NCBI RefSeq assembly: GCF_000702825.1
Contig: NZ_JNKF01000011.1
Span: forward strand, 124,001 to 188,000
DNA from: Prevotella sp. P6B1
GTDB taxonomy: Bacteria; Bacteroidota; Bacteroidia; Bacteroidales; Bacteroidaceae
DNA: 64,000 nt
Direction: 5' to 3'
Numbering within the stretch: position 1 is the first letter of the stretch; every line of letters begins with the position of its first letter. Below the pieces are notes generated by a model, which was not told where the DNA came from, did not search any database, and saw only the letters and a list, made by a program, of their open reading frames with translations. This document shows, one piece after another, positions 41,213 through 50,651 of the stretch. The translations under genes and the position numbers were made by a program.

Positions 41213-42460
41213 TTATTCGTATCTCATCGATTTCGCGGGATGAATATGCGAAATCAGGTAGCTGGGGGCTATCAGGACGAATACACAGATAAGTAAAGTG
41301 GCGATATTGATGGCTACCACAAGTGGAAGATTGAGTTCCATGGGAGCCTCGCTCACGTAATATGTCTGCGGGTCAAGCGTAATCAGGTGGGTGTACTTTT
41401 GAAGCAGTACGATGCTGATGCCTACGATGTTGCCCCAAAACAGACCTTGACTGATGATAAATACCGCAAACCAGAGGAATGTGTGTCGTACGGTGTTGTT
41501 ACGTGCGCCCAAAGCTTTTAATATACCTATCATCTGCGTACGTTCCAGAATGATGATGAGCAAGCCGCTGATCATGGTGAATCCTGCCACACAGACCATC
41601 AGGGCAAGAATGATCCACACGTTGATGTCGAGCAGCTCGAGCCATGAGAATACCTGTGGGTATAGCTCGTAGATGGTCTCAGAGGTGAGTGAGTTTCCTT
41701 GTTCGTCGCTGGTGCGGTTCACGTGGTCTATGAACTGGTCGGCAGTCTCGTTTAGTCGTTCGAAGTCGGAGGTGATAACCTCGATACCTGTTGCCTGATC
41801 CTTGCTCCAGCCGTTCAGTTTGTTAGCTGTATAAAGGTCGGTAAAACAGAGTGTCTCGTCAAAGCGCGTCATATTGGTCTGGTAGATGCCGCTGATGGTA
41901 AAACGCCGCGTACGTACATCTTCGCCATCGATGAAATAACCGAAAATCTTATCGCCTGCTTTTAAGCGCATCTTGTCGGCTATCATCTTGGAAATCAGTA
42001 GTTTGTATTTGCTGGTTGAATCACTGAATAAAGGGATGGAGCCCTCGGTCAGATGTTGGCTGAGGAAGGTGGTGTCGTATTCAGCAGCAATACCTTTGAA
42101 GGCTACGCCCAGAAAATCTTCGTCGGTTTTCAAGATGCCTTGTGTCATACTGAAGCGCTCGGCATGAGCCACACCATCCAAGTTGGCAATAGCTTTCATC
42201 AGACTGTCGTTGGCACAGATAGGATGAGGATCGCTACCATTGTAGTTCATGATGTTGTGTACCTGGATATGACTGCCAAATCCCACAACCTTGTCGCGGA
42301 TGGTGTGTTTGAATCCAAGTACCACGCTAACCGTTACTATCATCACAGCCAGTCCGATAGCCACGCCGATAGTAGCTATACGAATAGCCGGGCGACTCAC
42401 TTTACGTTTGTCGCCCTGATCGCTATAAATACGTTTGGCTATGTATAACGGTAGATTCAT
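41213..42460 (-). CDS. LolC/LolE-type ABC transporter permease
   Basis: 415 aa. An N-terminal helix (IATIGVAIGLAVMIVTVSVVLGF), a large MacB_PCD-like periplasmic region, then three C-terminal FtsX-type helices (IILALMVCVAGFTMISGLLIIIL, FLWFAVFIISQGLFWGNIVGI, LVVAINIATLLICVFVLIAPSYL) make up the lipoprotein-release permease layout. It would extract lipoproteins from the inner membrane with a LolD ATPase encoded elsewhere. It overlaps the upstream aminotransferase gene by 4 nt. Confidence 0.88.
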   Translation of the reverse strand: MNLPLYIAKRIYSDQGDKRKVSRPAIRIATIGVAIGLAVMIVTVSVVLGFKHTIRDKVVGFGSHIQVHNIMNYNGSDPHPICANDSLMKAIANLDGVAHAERFSMTQGILKTDEDFLGVAFKGIAAEYDTTFLSQHLTEGSIPLFSDSTSKYKLLISKMIADKMRLKAGDKIFGYFIDGEDVRTRRFTISGIYQTNMTRFDETLCFTDLYTANKLNGWSKDQATGIEVITSDFERLNETADQFIDHVNRTSDEQGNSLTSETIYELYPQVFSWLELLDINVWIILALMVCVAGFTMISGLLIIILERTQMIGILKALGARNNTVRHTFLWFAVFIISQGLFWGNIVGISIVLLQKYTHLITLDPQTYYVSEAPMELNLPLVVAINIATLLICVFVLIAPSYLISHIHPAKSMRYE

Positions 42461-43662
42461 TCTTCGTCTACTCGTCCGGGATATTGTTCAAGAGCTTTGC
42501 GGAGCACTACCAGCGCACGCTCCAGGTCTTCCTTCTTTAGTACGTAGGCTATTCGAACCTGATTGATACCAGCACCTGGTGTGGTATAGAATCCGGCAGC
42601 AGGAGCCATCATGACCGTCTCACCCTCGTACTCAAATTCCGACAGGCACCAACGGCAGAATTTCTCCGCATCGTCAACAGGTAGCTTTGCTACAGTATAG
42701 AAGGCGCCCATAGGAATGGGCGAGTAAACGCCTGGTATACGGTTCAGACCATCAATCAGACATTTACGGCGCTCTACGTACTCATCGTACACATCGCGAT
42801 AGTAGTCTTCTGGCGCATCGAGCGAAGCCTCGGCCACAATCTGTCCGATCAATGGAGGAGAAAGACGGGCCTGACAGAACTTCATCACTGCTTTACGCAC
42901 CTCGGCATTCTTGGTAATCAAGGCTCCGATACGGATACCGCACTCGGAATAGCGCTTCGAAACAGAGTCGATCAAGATGACATTCTGCTCGATGCCCTCC
43001 AAGTGGCAGGCCGAGATATAAGGTGAGCCTGTGTAGATGTACTCGCGATACACCTCGTCGGAGAAGAGGTACAGGTCGTACTTCTTCACCAGATCGCGAA
43101 TCTGATTCATTTCGCGGCGTGTGTACAGGTAACCCGTTGGGTTGTTGGGGTTACATATCATAATAGCGCGTGTACGTTCATTGATCAGTTCCTCGAACTT
43201 CTCCACCTTTGGCAGCGAGAAACCCTCCTCGATGGTGGTGGCGATGGTTCGGATTTTGGCACCCGCTGAAATAGCGAAGGCCATATAGTTAGCGTAAGCA
43301 GGCTCTGGTACGATAATCTCGTCGCCAGGGTTCAGACAGCTCAGGAACGCGAAGAGCACCGCCTCGCTACCGCCGCTGGTGATGATGATGTCGTCGGCTG
43401 TTACGTTAATGTTGTACTTGGCATAATAGTCTACCAGTTTTTCGCGATAGCTCTGATAACCCTGCGAGGGTGAATACTCCAGGATTTCACGATCTATCTG
43501 CTTCAAGGCGTCAAGACCCACTTGTGGGGTGGGTAGGTCTGGCTGACCGATGTTCAGGTGGTACACCTTGGTACCTCTTTTCTTTGCGGCTGCTGCGAGC
43601 GGTGCGAGCTTTCTGATAGGCGACTCGGGCATCTCCAGTCCGCGAACTGATATCTCAGGCAT
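42457..43662 (-). CDS. Pyridoxal-phosphate aminotransferase, class I (aspartate-type)
   Basis: 401 aa. PLP fold type I: K236 (SVSKRYSECGIRIG) is the Schiff-base lysine; NPNNPTGYLYTRREM, FSDEVYREY and the substrate-carboxylate Arg region NQVRIAYVL are present. The NIGQPDLPTP start and YSPSQGYQSYREKL motif fit the aspartate/aromatic aminotransferase I-gamma group. A -7 box (TACCTTTG; plus-strand 43711-43718) precedes it, and the 5' leader is a low-complexity AT repeat. Substrate is not determinable from sequence alone. Confidence 0.9.
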   Translation of the reverse strand: MPEISVRGLEMPESPIRKLAPLAAAAKKRGTKVYHLNIGQPDLPTPQVGLDALKQIDREILEYSPSQGYQSYREKLVDYYAKYNINVTADDIIITSGGSEAVLFAFLSCLNPGDEIIVPEPAYANYMAFAISAGAKIRTIATTIEEGFSLPKVEKFEELINERTRAIMICNPNNPTGYLYTRREMNQIRDLVKKYDLYLFSDEVYREYIYTGSPYISACHLEGIEQNVILIDSVSKRYSECGIRIGALITKNAEVRKAVMKFCQARLSPPLIGQIVAEASLDAPEDYYRDVYDEYVERRKCLIDGLNRIPGVYSPIPMGAFYTVAKLPVDDAEKFCRWCLSEFEYEGETVMMAPAAGFYTTPGAGINQVRIAYVLKKEDLERALVVLRKALEQYPGRVDEE

Positions 43663-43788
43663 CTTTCAAATTAACAATTTTACAATTTACCATTTTACTA
43701 TTTTGCGCTGCAAAGGTACTAAAATATTTTTAAAACGTGCTTTTTTTCGATTTATTTGTTTACTTTTGCACCAAAAATTGAGCTAACG

Positions 43789-45078
43789 ATGAATTTCGAG
43801 GAATTATTAGAAACGCGTGACTTCAGAAAAACCACGAAAGTGCGTCTTCCTTATGGCTACTTCTACAAGCGGCTCATCGATGGAAAATATTCCAATTTCG
43901 TAGAGTTCCACGATGAGGTGGCCGATCATGTGGCATTCAGTAATTGTGTACGTACTGAGGCAGCTCAGATGGAGAAGGTTCATAACAAGAACCAGTTGCA
44001 CTTTGTGCCTAATGAGGGTGACGATGGCGTTTATGCCATTGCTGTCGAGGTGGGTAATTTTGTCACCTTCGAACAGTTGCTCAATGAGAATCCCGCTGTG
44101 GTAGCGCGTGAGGATTTTGCCTTAAACACGTTGCACGACTTGGTCGAACTGACCGAGCTACTCAATAAGCGCGAAGTGTACCATGTATGTTTCGCTCCTT
44201 GTAATGTGTTGGCACGCAAGAATGATTCTACTGTGCGTCTGTTGTGTCATGGTTCGTTCTATGCTCAGCTTGATCAAGAGGTATTATACGATGGCCTGGA
44301 GGAGTATGTCGCTCCCGAGGTTCTGGCGGGTGGTACGATTGATGCTCGTGCCGATGTGTATTCGATGGCTATGTTTGTGAAATGGCTCTATCATTCGGCA
44401 GGTCTGCCTTTTGAGTGGCGTAGGGTGATAGCAAAGGCAACAGCTGAAAAACCTGAACGCCGATACCCGACGGTACGCGATTTCCACAACGCGCTCATCA
44501 GCAATCGGAATATGCGTCGTACGGGACTGGTGGGATTGGCAGCCATAGCTATCGCGTTGGCTATCGTGGGTGGCTATTTCTATATGCTGCCGCAGCCTGA
44601 GGACGTAGAGTATGTAAAAGCCGTTGAAGAACCTATACCAGAAGATCTGCTTGACGAGAACAACGAACTGTATGGCCTGGGCGCTGATGCCGATTCGGCT
44701 ACCATAGCTGCTGTTGTGGCCCGTCAGCAACATATGAAGGACTCTCTCTCTATCGATGAGAAAGAGATGAAAGCATATCGGGCCAAAGCCGAGCAGATAT
44801 TCCGTAAGCAGTTCACGAAGGAAGCCGACCGTATCCTCTCGAAGGTATATAATAATGAGAAGATGAATCTTTCGGAGAAGGACTTTATGGCGCGAAGCCG
44901 GCAGATGACTACAGAGTTAGCTAAGGCCGAGGAGGAGTTGGCCAAGCGTGCCAATATAGGTAACGAGCGCTCGCAGCATATAGCCAGTGAGATTATTGAC
45001 CAGTTGACCACCAAAAAGATGGAGGCACTGGACAAAGATTATATGGGAATAAAAAAGAATAAAACAGAAAAGAAATGA
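43789..45078 (+). CDS. Membrane-anchored protein-kinase-like (pseudokinase) protein
   Basis: 429 aa from the ATG at 43789; the open frame to 43756 runs through the promoter (-7 box TACTTTTG, 43761-43768). Residues about 15-240 follow a Ser/Thr kinase C-lobe pattern: YHVCFAPCNVLARKND where the catalytic loop should be, EYVAPEVLAGGTIDARADVYSMAM for the APE and DxxS motifs, and RRVIAKATAEKPERRYPTVRDF. The glycine loop, VAIK lysine, HRD and DFG residues are missing. One transmembrane helix (TGLVGLAAIAIALAIVGGYFYML) leads to a coiled-coil periplasmic part. It overlaps the DUF4494 gene by 4 nt. Confidence 0.8.
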   Translation: MNFEELLETRDFRKTTKVRLPYGYFYKRLIDGKYSNFVEFHDEVADHVAFSNCVRTEAAQMEKVHNKNQLHFVPNEGDDGVYAIAVEVGNFVTFEQLLNENPAVVAREDFALNTLHDLVELTELLNKREVYHVCFAPCNVLARKNDSTVRLLCHGSFYAQLDQEVLYDGLEEYVAPEVLAGGTIDARADVYSMAMFVKWLYHSAGLPFEWRRVIAKATAEKPERRYPTVRDFHNALISNRNMRRTGLVGLAAIAIALAIVGGYFYMLPQPEDVEYVKAVEEPIPEDLLDENNELYGLGADADSATIAAVVARQQHMKDSLSIDEKEMKAYRAKAEQIFRKQFTKEADRILSKVYNNEKMNLSEKDFMARSRQMTTELAKAEEELAKRANIGNERSQHIASEIIDQLTTKKMEALDKDYMGIKKNKTEKK

Positions 45079-45551
45079 GAAGTAGAACAGCAATGTGGTT
45101 TGAATGCAAGATCCGCTATGAAAAGGTCACAGAGGATGGCTTGCAGAAAAAAGTAAATGAGAATTATGTTGTCGATGCCCTTAGCTTCAGCGAGGCAGAA
45201 ACACGTATTACAGAAGAAATGTCAGCATATATCAGCGGCGAATTTGAAGTGGCCGATATCAAGAAAGCTGCTTATAAGGAAATATTCTTTACCGATGATA
45301 ACATCGCCGATAAATGGTATAAGGCTAAGCTACAGTTTATTACCATTGACGAGAAGACCGAGAAGGAGAAGCGCTCAACCGTTAACTATCTGGTGCAGGC
45401 TGGCTCTATGAATGGTGCGATGAAGAATATCGACGAGGTAATGGGCGGTACGATGATCGATTATGTGATTGCTTCGGTGGCCGAGACTACCCTGATGGAT
45501 GTCTACGAGTACGGTAAGAAGAACGACAAACCCGAATACGAGCAGCAGTAA
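45075..45551 (+). CDS. DUF4494 family protein
   Basis: 158 aa (an internal ATG at residue 7, MWFECKIRY, matches the usual start of the family). The signature is two similar halves: WFECKIRYEKV ... EIFFTD and WYKAKLQFITID ... TLMDVYEYG, with SFSEAETRITEEM in the first. DUF4494 proteins are small cytoplasmic Bacteroidetes proteins of unknown function. It is translationally coupled to the pseudokinase gene and lies 2 nt before the YggS-like gene. Confidence 0.85.
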   Translation: MRSRTAMWFECKIRYEKVTEDGLQKKVNENYVVDALSFSEAETRITEEMSAYISGEFEVADIKKAAYKEIFFTDDNIADKWYKAKLQFITIDEKTEKEKRSTVNYLVQAGSMNGAMKNIDEVMGGTMIDYVIASVAETTLMDVYEYGKKNDKPEYEQQ

Positions 45552-45553
45552 AG

Positions 45554-46228
45554 ATGGATTACGACGTTAAATCGCATCTGCATGAGGTGATAGACCATTT
45601 GCCACAGGGCGTCCGCCTTGTGGCAATCTCTAAGTATCACCCCAATGAGTATATCGAGGCGGCGTACGAGGAGGGACAGCGTGTATTCGGTGAGAGTCAT
45701 GAACAGGAGTTGCGTCTGAAACACCAGTCGTTGCCACAGGATATCGAGTGGCACTTTATCGGTCACTTGCAGACAAATAAGGTGAAATATATAGCTCCCT
45801 ACGTGTCGATGATCGAAGCGGTCGATTCGCTTAAGTTGCTCCGCGAGATCAACAAGCAGGCCGAGAAATGCGGTCGAAAGATAAAAGTGCTGTTAGAGCT
45901 ACATATAGCTGAGGAGGCCACTAAGTATGGACTAACGTTGAATGCATGTCGTGAACTGTTGGCTGACGGCGAATGGCGCCAGATGCAGCATGTGCAGATT
46001 TGTGGTCTGATGATGATGGCCTCGTTTGTAGATGATGCTGATCAGATTCGTAGAGAAATGCTGACAGCCCGTAGTTTCTTCGATGAGGTGAAGGCTGAGT
46101 TCTTTGCTGATGATGACGCTTTCTGCGAACGTTCATGGGGTATGAGCGATGATTATCCCATCGCTATCGAAACCGGTTCGACCATGATCCGTGTGGGTAC
46201 TAAGATTTTTGGTCCCCGCGTTTATTGA
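45554..46228 (+). CDS. PLP homeostasis protein (YggS/PLPBP family)
   Basis: 224 aa, the normal size. K27 in LVAISKYHP carries PLP. FGESHEQEL, WHFIGHLQTNKVK, ELHIAEEATKYG, GLMMMASF and the terminal IRVGTKIFGPR phosphate-binding motif define the family. It buffers intracellular pyridoxal phosphate and keto-acid balance. It ends in a 29-bp overlap with the convergent EFR1 gene. Third gene of the pseudokinase-DUF4494-YggS operon. Confidence 0.94.
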   Translation: MDYDVKSHLHEVIDHLPQGVRLVAISKYHPNEYIEAAYEEGQRVFGESHEQELRLKHQSLPQDIEWHFIGHLQTNKVKYIAPYVSMIEAVDSLKLLREINKQAEKCGRKIKVLLELHIAEEATKYGLTLNACRELLADGEWRQMQHVQICGLMMMASFVDDADQIRREMLTARSFFDEVKAEFFADDDAFCERSWGMSDDYPIAIETGSTMIRVGTKIFGPRVY

Positions 46229-47018
46229 AATAGTATTGCCCGCGCTTGCGTGTAATCTTGCCAAAGTTGATGGCATGAGTAGGGCAGTAATGATAACAAG
46301 CTAAACATGATGTACACCGTCCGTTGTGAATCCACTCGGGCGGTGTTCCTTGTATATTATCGACTGGGCAGACTTTTGCGCATTTACCGCATTTGATACA
46401 CGCATCTTCGTCTACCGTAAACTTCTTATCGTTTACCATTTTGGTGTTGAAGTAATGCCCTATTACGTATGAGTAGAGTCGTGGGGTAGCACCTTTCTCA
46501 AGCTCAATTACCCCTTCCTTGTGTGCGCGAAGGCTGTCAATGATGTGGGGTAATTGCTGGCGGGCGGTAGCAATCTTGGCACGCTCCTTCTCTTCAGTAT
46601 CGGTGTACATGAACGGTAGACATACATACGATTCGGGCATGATGATCGAGAACTGTGTCAGGGCCTGCAAGGGGCCCCCGTGATGATGAAGATGGTGGTT
46701 GGCTGCCAAGTCTTTGTTCAGGATGGTCATCGCCTCACCCATATTGTCGCCACAAGTGGTCAAGGCCCAACAGAACGGGGTGCTTTGATTTTTGTATGCC
46801 AGGAGGCGCAACCTGCTGATGAACTCGCGTACGATTCTCGGCGGTTGCCAGCCATGTGTTGGAAAGCAAAAGCCAATGGACTCGCCTTCGCTTAGTTCGT
46901 ACTCATACTTTCCTTGCTTGATGCTTTCGGGTATAAACAACAATTCCTCGCCAATAGCTTCGGCTATCAGCTCTGCCACCCATCGGGTATTCCCAGTTCC
47001 TGAAAAATAGAAAATCAT
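46200..47018 (-). CDS. EFR1-family ferredoxin (flavodoxin-like plus two 4Fe-4S clusters)
   Basis: 272 aa. The flavodoxin-like N-terminus has YFSGTGNTRWVAE for FMN phosphate binding. The C-terminus carries two 4Fe-4S motifs: CIKCGKCAKVCPVDN and CTSCLACYHYCPTHAINFG. Such EFR1 proteins transfer electrons in anaerobes; partners are not known here. A -7 box (TAATTTTG; plus-strand 47023-47030) sits just before the start. Confidence 0.93.
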   Translation of the reverse strand: MIFYFSGTGNTRWVAELIAEAIGEELLFIPESIKQGKYEYELSEGESIGFCFPTHGWQPPRIVREFISRLRLLAYKNQSTPFCWALTTCGDNMGEAMTILNKDLAANHHLHHHGGPLQALTQFSIIMPESYVCLPFMYTDTEEKERAKIATARQQLPHIIDSLRAHKEGVIELEKGATPRLYSYVIGHYFNTKMVNDKKFTVDEDACIKCGKCAKVCPVDNIQGTPPEWIHNGRCTSCLACYHYCPTHAINFGKITRKRGQYYFNKRGDQKS

Positions 47019-47160
47019 GCTGCAAAATTACAACTTTCCGATGAATTTCAATCAGATTAACCTAAATTAACGGTTTCTGATACAAGATTTTGCTTTGTGG
47101 CACATTTATTGGAGTGTAACACAATTACAATAACATAATTTATAAAAACGAAAAAAGAAA

Positions 47161-47784
47161 ATGAAAACAATGAAGTTTTTCTCTGTGGTAGGCTGCATGG
47201 CAGCTATGTTCTTAACATCATGTCTCAACGACGATGGCGATGATAGCAATACACCGCTCACCAAAGAGCAGGTGGCTACATGCTATAACCTCGTGAAGGG
47301 TGACCATCAAGGTGATTTGATTTATGCAGCAAAGAATCCACACGACGTAAAGGATAACGCCGACACAGTAAAGATCTCGTGGTCTATCACCAACGATAGC
47401 ACCCTGATTATCCGTAAGTTCCCCACCAAGTTGCTGGCTGCTAATCTCGATAAGGCTGCTGCCACCGATGAATTGGTAGAGGCATTGTCAGAAGCTCCAG
47501 ATCAGGATATTGAGTGCCGCATCGGTTTCTATGCCACTTCACCAGTTAGCTTCCTGATCAACCCAGTATCTCCAGCCTATAATATTAAGGTGAATGATGT
47601 TGACCATAAGATTAACGTGGTATTCTATGCTAATTCTTATGTATCGCGTGGTGAGTATTATGCCAGCGATAAAGAGCTGGCTATGCAGATTGTCGAGGCT
47701 GTTATCTATCGTGATGAAAAGCAGACTTCCTATCTGAACGAGGCTGTACCCTTCATCTTTGTCGAAAATCTCAAGTCGAAGTAA
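47161..47784 (+). CDS. DUF4840-like lipoprotein
   Basis: 207 aa. Lipoprotein signal with lipobox MFLTSC (Cys near 21), then acidic residues LNDDGDD that favour surface export in Bacteroidetes. The mature domain (LTKEQVATCYNLVKGDHQGD, then FLINPVSPAYNIKVNDVDHKI) matches DUF4840 in style. Function unknown. It precedes the NUDIX gene by 6 nt. Confidence 0.8.
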   Translation: MKTMKFFSVVGCMAAMFLTSCLNDDGDDSNTPLTKEQVATCYNLVKGDHQGDLIYAAKNPHDVKDNADTVKISWSITNDSTLIIRKFPTKLLAANLDKAAATDELVEALSEAPDQDIECRIGFYATSPVSFLINPVSPAYNIKVNDVDHKINVVFYANSYVSRGEYYASDKELAMQIVEAVIYRDEKQTSYLNEAVPFIFVENLKSK

Positions 47785-47790
47785 ATAGCG

Positions 47791-48291
47791 GTGAAGGATA
47801 ACAGTTCAGAAATATTCCCCGTAGTGGCCGAGGACGGAAGTGTCCTCGGCTCTGCTACGCGTGGCGAGTGTCATAACGGCTCTCGCCTTTTGCATCCTGT
47901 AGTCCATCTCCATGTGTTCAATAGCAAGGGTGAAGTCTTCTTGCAGCGCCGCCCAGAGTGGAAAGATATCCAGCCAGGTAAGTGGGACACCAGTGTGGGG
48001 GGGCATATCGACTTTGGCGAGACGCCCGAACAGGCGCTGGTCCGCGAGGTGCGCGAGGAATTGGGTATGACCGATTTTGTGCCCGAACGGATGGGTATGT
48101 ATGTGTTTGAGAGCAGTCGTGAGCGCGAATTGGTGTATGTACATCGTACCGTTTATGACGGTCCAATCAGTCCTTCTGCTACCGAACTTGATGGTGGACG
48201 ATTCTGGTCGCTCGACGAGATTCGTGTGGCTATCGGTCGTGGCTTCCTGACCCCAAATTTCGAAAGCGAATTCAAACGCTTCTTCTTGTAA
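47791..48291 (+). CDS. NUDIX hydrolase (YfcD/isopentenyl-isomerase-like)
   Basis: 166 aa with a GTG start at 47791. The Nudix box is GHIDFGETPEQALVREVREELG, preceded by VFLQRRPEWKDIQPGKWDTSVG, as in the IDI-like YfcD group. It hydrolyses a nucleoside diphosphate-X substrate that cannot be specified. Probably co-transcribed with the DUF4840 lipoprotein. Confidence 0.88.
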   Translation: MKDNSSEIFPVVAEDGSVLGSATRGECHNGSRLLHPVVHLHVFNSKGEVFLQRRPEWKDIQPGKWDTSVGGHIDFGETPEQALVREVREELGMTDFVPERMGMYVFESSRERELVYVHRTVYDGPISPSATELDGGRFWSLDEIRVAIGRGFLTPNFESEFKRFFL

Positions 48292-48338
48292 ATTATATTA
48301 ATTCGTGTAAATTCGTATGTTTCGTGCTGCTTTTTTTG

Positions 48339-48346
48339 TAACTTTG
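48339..48346 (+). promoter_or_regulatory. -7 box before the 196-aa gene
   Basis: TAACTTTG ends 8 nt before the ATG at 48355, so the transcript would be nearly leaderless. No clear -33. Confidence 0.5.
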
Positions 48347-48354
48347 CAGCCGAA

Positions 48355-48945
48355 ATGAAGAAATGGTTTATCATAGTCATGGTTTGTTTTGCTACTTGTG
48401 TGAAAGCGCAGGAGGCAGAGCAGACTGTACTATTGCCTGATTCCACATTTTCGTTACCACCACTTACTTATCGTGGCACGATAGCTACGTATCCTTTCTT
48501 AGGCTCGATGTATACGGGTTTAGGTAATTGGGATCTGCATCCTGGACTGAATGCGTCGCTTTCTGCTTCCGCAATCTTTGGAGTAGGTAAGCACTCAAGT
48601 AGCGGCTTTGCTAATAGTGCGGCGGTGATGTATGCCGGACAGCTGACATCTAAACTGTCGTTCTCGATAGGAGGCTATTCTTCATTCTTGGATTATGGCA
48701 ACCATCAGATGAGGGATGCTGGTTTGACGGCCATGCTGAATTATCGCTTTGACGAGCATTGGGAAGCTGGTGTTTTTGGTCAGAAATCGATGATGCAACC
48801 ATGTATGCCATTACAGAACATGTGGTGGTTGGGTAACGACTTCGGCGATAAGATTGGTGCTATGGTGAAATATAACGTGAATCCAAACTTCAGCTTCCAG
48901 TTGAGTGTGTGGAATCAGAGAAACGGTTGGGATAACAGATGGTAA
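48355..48945 (+). CDS. Exported beta-barrel-like outer-membrane protein
   Basis: 196 aa with a signal peptide (KKWFIIVMVCFATCVKAQ). The mature part alternates glycine and aromatic residues (YTGLGNWDLHPGLNASLSAS, FSIGGYSSFLDYG, AMLNYRFDEHWEAGVFG) and ends in tryptophan, all typical of short outer-membrane strands. The family is known only as a Bacteroidales hypothetical. Its stop overlaps truA by 7 nt. Confidence 0.72.
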   Translation: MKKWFIIVMVCFATCVKAQEAEQTVLLPDSTFSLPPLTYRGTIATYPFLGSMYTGLGNWDLHPGLNASLSASAIFGVGKHSSSGFANSAAVMYAGQLTSKLSFSIGGYSSFLDYGNHQMRDAGLTAMLNYRFDEHWEAGVFGQKSMMQPCMPLQNMWWLGNDFGDKIGAMVKYNVNPNFSFQLSVWNQRNGWDNRW

Positions 48946-49673
48946 AGAGATATTTTATTTGGTTGAGTTACGATGGTACTCACTATCACGGATGGCAGGT
49001 GCAACCTAATGGTATATCTGTTCAGGGCGAGTTGCAGCGAGTGCTCTCAACTTTACTCCGTCAGGATATTAGTATCACAGGTGCCGGTCGTACAGATGCT
49101 GGTGTGCACGCCCGAGTGATGGCTGCACACTTTGATTTTGATGGCGATATAGATTGCAAGCAGTTGGCTTATAAAATGAATCGCATGTTAGGTGTCGATA
49201 TTGTGGTTGATAGGATAGAGGAGGTGGCATCCGATTTGCATGCCCGCTTTTCGGCCACAGAGCGTACCTATCATTATTATATACATACGAAGAAGAATCC
49301 GTTCCTGCGGCATTTCTCGTGTGAGATTCACTATCCGCTCGATTTCGAGAAGATGAACGAGGCTGGCAGAATACTGACTACGTACGAGGACTTCGGGGCA
49401 TTCTGCAAGGCGCACTCGGATGTGAAGACAACGCTCTGCCACGTGACACGTGCTGAGTGGATTCAGACGGGTGATACTACCTGGTACTTTGTGATTACGG
49501 CCAATCGCTTTTTGCGGAATATGGTACGTGCTGTGGTAGGGACGCTGGTAGATGTAGGGCGTGGCCGACTTTCGTTGGATGAGTTCCGTGCTGTGATTGA
49601 AGGCAAGCGCCGTAGTGATGCGGGCGACTCGATGCCAGGCAATGCGCTGTTTTTAGAGGATGTGAAATATTGA
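48939..49673 (+). CDS. truA: tRNA pseudouridine synthase A
   Basis: Makes pseudouridine at positions 38-40 of the tRNA anticodon stem. 244 aa. The catalytic Asp lies in AGRTDAGVHA (near residue 52), followed by LHARFSATERTYHYYI, and the C-terminal RFLRNMVRAVVGTLVDVGRG motif is typical. Overlaps the preceding outer-membrane gene. Confidence 0.97.
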   Translation: MVKRYFIWLSYDGTHYHGWQVQPNGISVQGELQRVLSTLLRQDISITGAGRTDAGVHARVMAAHFDFDGDIDCKQLAYKMNRMLGVDIVVDRIEEVASDLHARFSATERTYHYYIHTKKNPFLRHFSCEIHYPLDFEKMNEAGRILTTYEDFGAFCKAHSDVKTTLCHVTRAEWIQTGDTTWYFVITANRFLRNMVRAVVGTLVDVGRGRLSLDEFRAVIEGKRRSDAGDSMPGNALFLEDVKY

Positions 49674-49712
49674 TTTCGAATAGAGAGTGGTAGTTTTTTA
49701 GGATAACGGAAT

Positions 49713-50651
49713 ATGTGGTTATTTTTGGCTTTTATGTCGGCAGCGCTTTTGGGCTGCTATGATTCTTTGAAGAAACAGGCCCTGAAGGGTAATGCGGTTA
49801 TTCCCGTGCTGTTTCTCAATACGTTGTTTTCGAGTTTGATTTTCCTGCCTTTCATTGTGCTGAGTGCGGTGGCTGATGCGCAAGGTTCCGCTTTCATGGG
49901 GCTTGATTTGGGTATCTTTCATGTGGCCAGTGGTGGTTGGGATATGCATAAGTATATTCTGCTCAAGTCGTTCATTGTGCTGTCGAGCTGGATCTTAGGC
50001 TATTTCGGTATGAAACATCTGCCCCTGACGATTGTAGGCCCAATCAATGCCACCCGTCCTGTGATGGTGCTGGTGGGTGCGCTATTGGTGTTCGGCGAGC
50101 GTCTGAACCATTGGCAATGGATTGGTGTGCTGTTGGCTATCGCTTCGTTTCTGCTGCTGAGTCGTAGTGGAAAAAAGGAAGGTATCGATTTTAAGCATGA
50201 CCATTGGATCTATATGATTGTGGGAGCTGCCGTATTAGGCGCTGTGAGCGGACTCTATGATAAGTTCCTGATGGCTCCGGTAGAAAATGGTGGCGTAGGT
50301 CTCGACCGTATGATGGTACAATCGTGGTACAACATCTACCAATGCTTTATGATGGGTGCTATGTTGTGGCTTCTGTGGTGGCCTAAGCACGAGCAGACGA
50401 CACCGTTCCACTGGTCGTGGTCGATTGTTGGTGTAAGTCTTTTCCTGAGTATCGCCGACTTTATGTACTTCTATTCGCTATCGCTGCCCGAGGCTATGAT
50501 TTCGATTGTCTCGATGATCCGTCGCGGTAGCGTGGTTGTCAGCTTTATGTTTGGTGCGATGTTCTTCCACGAGAAGAACCTCAAGGCAAAAGCCTTCGAC
50601 CTCGCCCTGGTATTACTTGGTATGGTTTTCCTTTACATTGGTAGCCGCTGA
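49713..50651 (+). CDS. EamA/DMT-type transporter
   Basis: 312 aa with about ten membrane helices in two similar halves: the first half contains SLIFLPFIVLSAVADA and PLTIVGPINATRPVMVLVGALLVFGERL, the second IYMIVGAAVLGAVSGLYD and the closing LALVLLGMVFLYIGSR. Drug/metabolite transporter family; substrate not predictable. Its last 39 bp overlap the end of the convergent tamB gene. Confidence 0.88.
   Translation: MWLFLAFMSAALLGCYDSLKKQALKGNAVIPVLFLNTLFSSLIFLPFIVLSAVADAQGSAFMGLDLGIFHVASGGWDMHKYILLKSFIVLSSWILGYFGMKHLPLTIVGPINATRPVMVLVGALLVFGERLNHWQWIGVLLAIASFLLLSRSGKKEGIDFKHDHWIYMIVGAAVLGAVSGLYDKFLMAPVENGGVGLDRMMVQSWYNIYQCFMMGAMLWLLWWPKHEQTTPFHWSWSIVGVSLFLSIADFMYFYSLSLPEAMISIVSMIRRGSVVVSFMFGAMFFHEKNLKAKAFDLALVLLGMVFLYIGSR

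Noticed and set aside
43789..45078. Active Ser/Thr protein kinase
   Set aside because: The ATP-binding lysine, HRD catalytic loop and DFG are not present, so only a kinase-like fold can be claimed.
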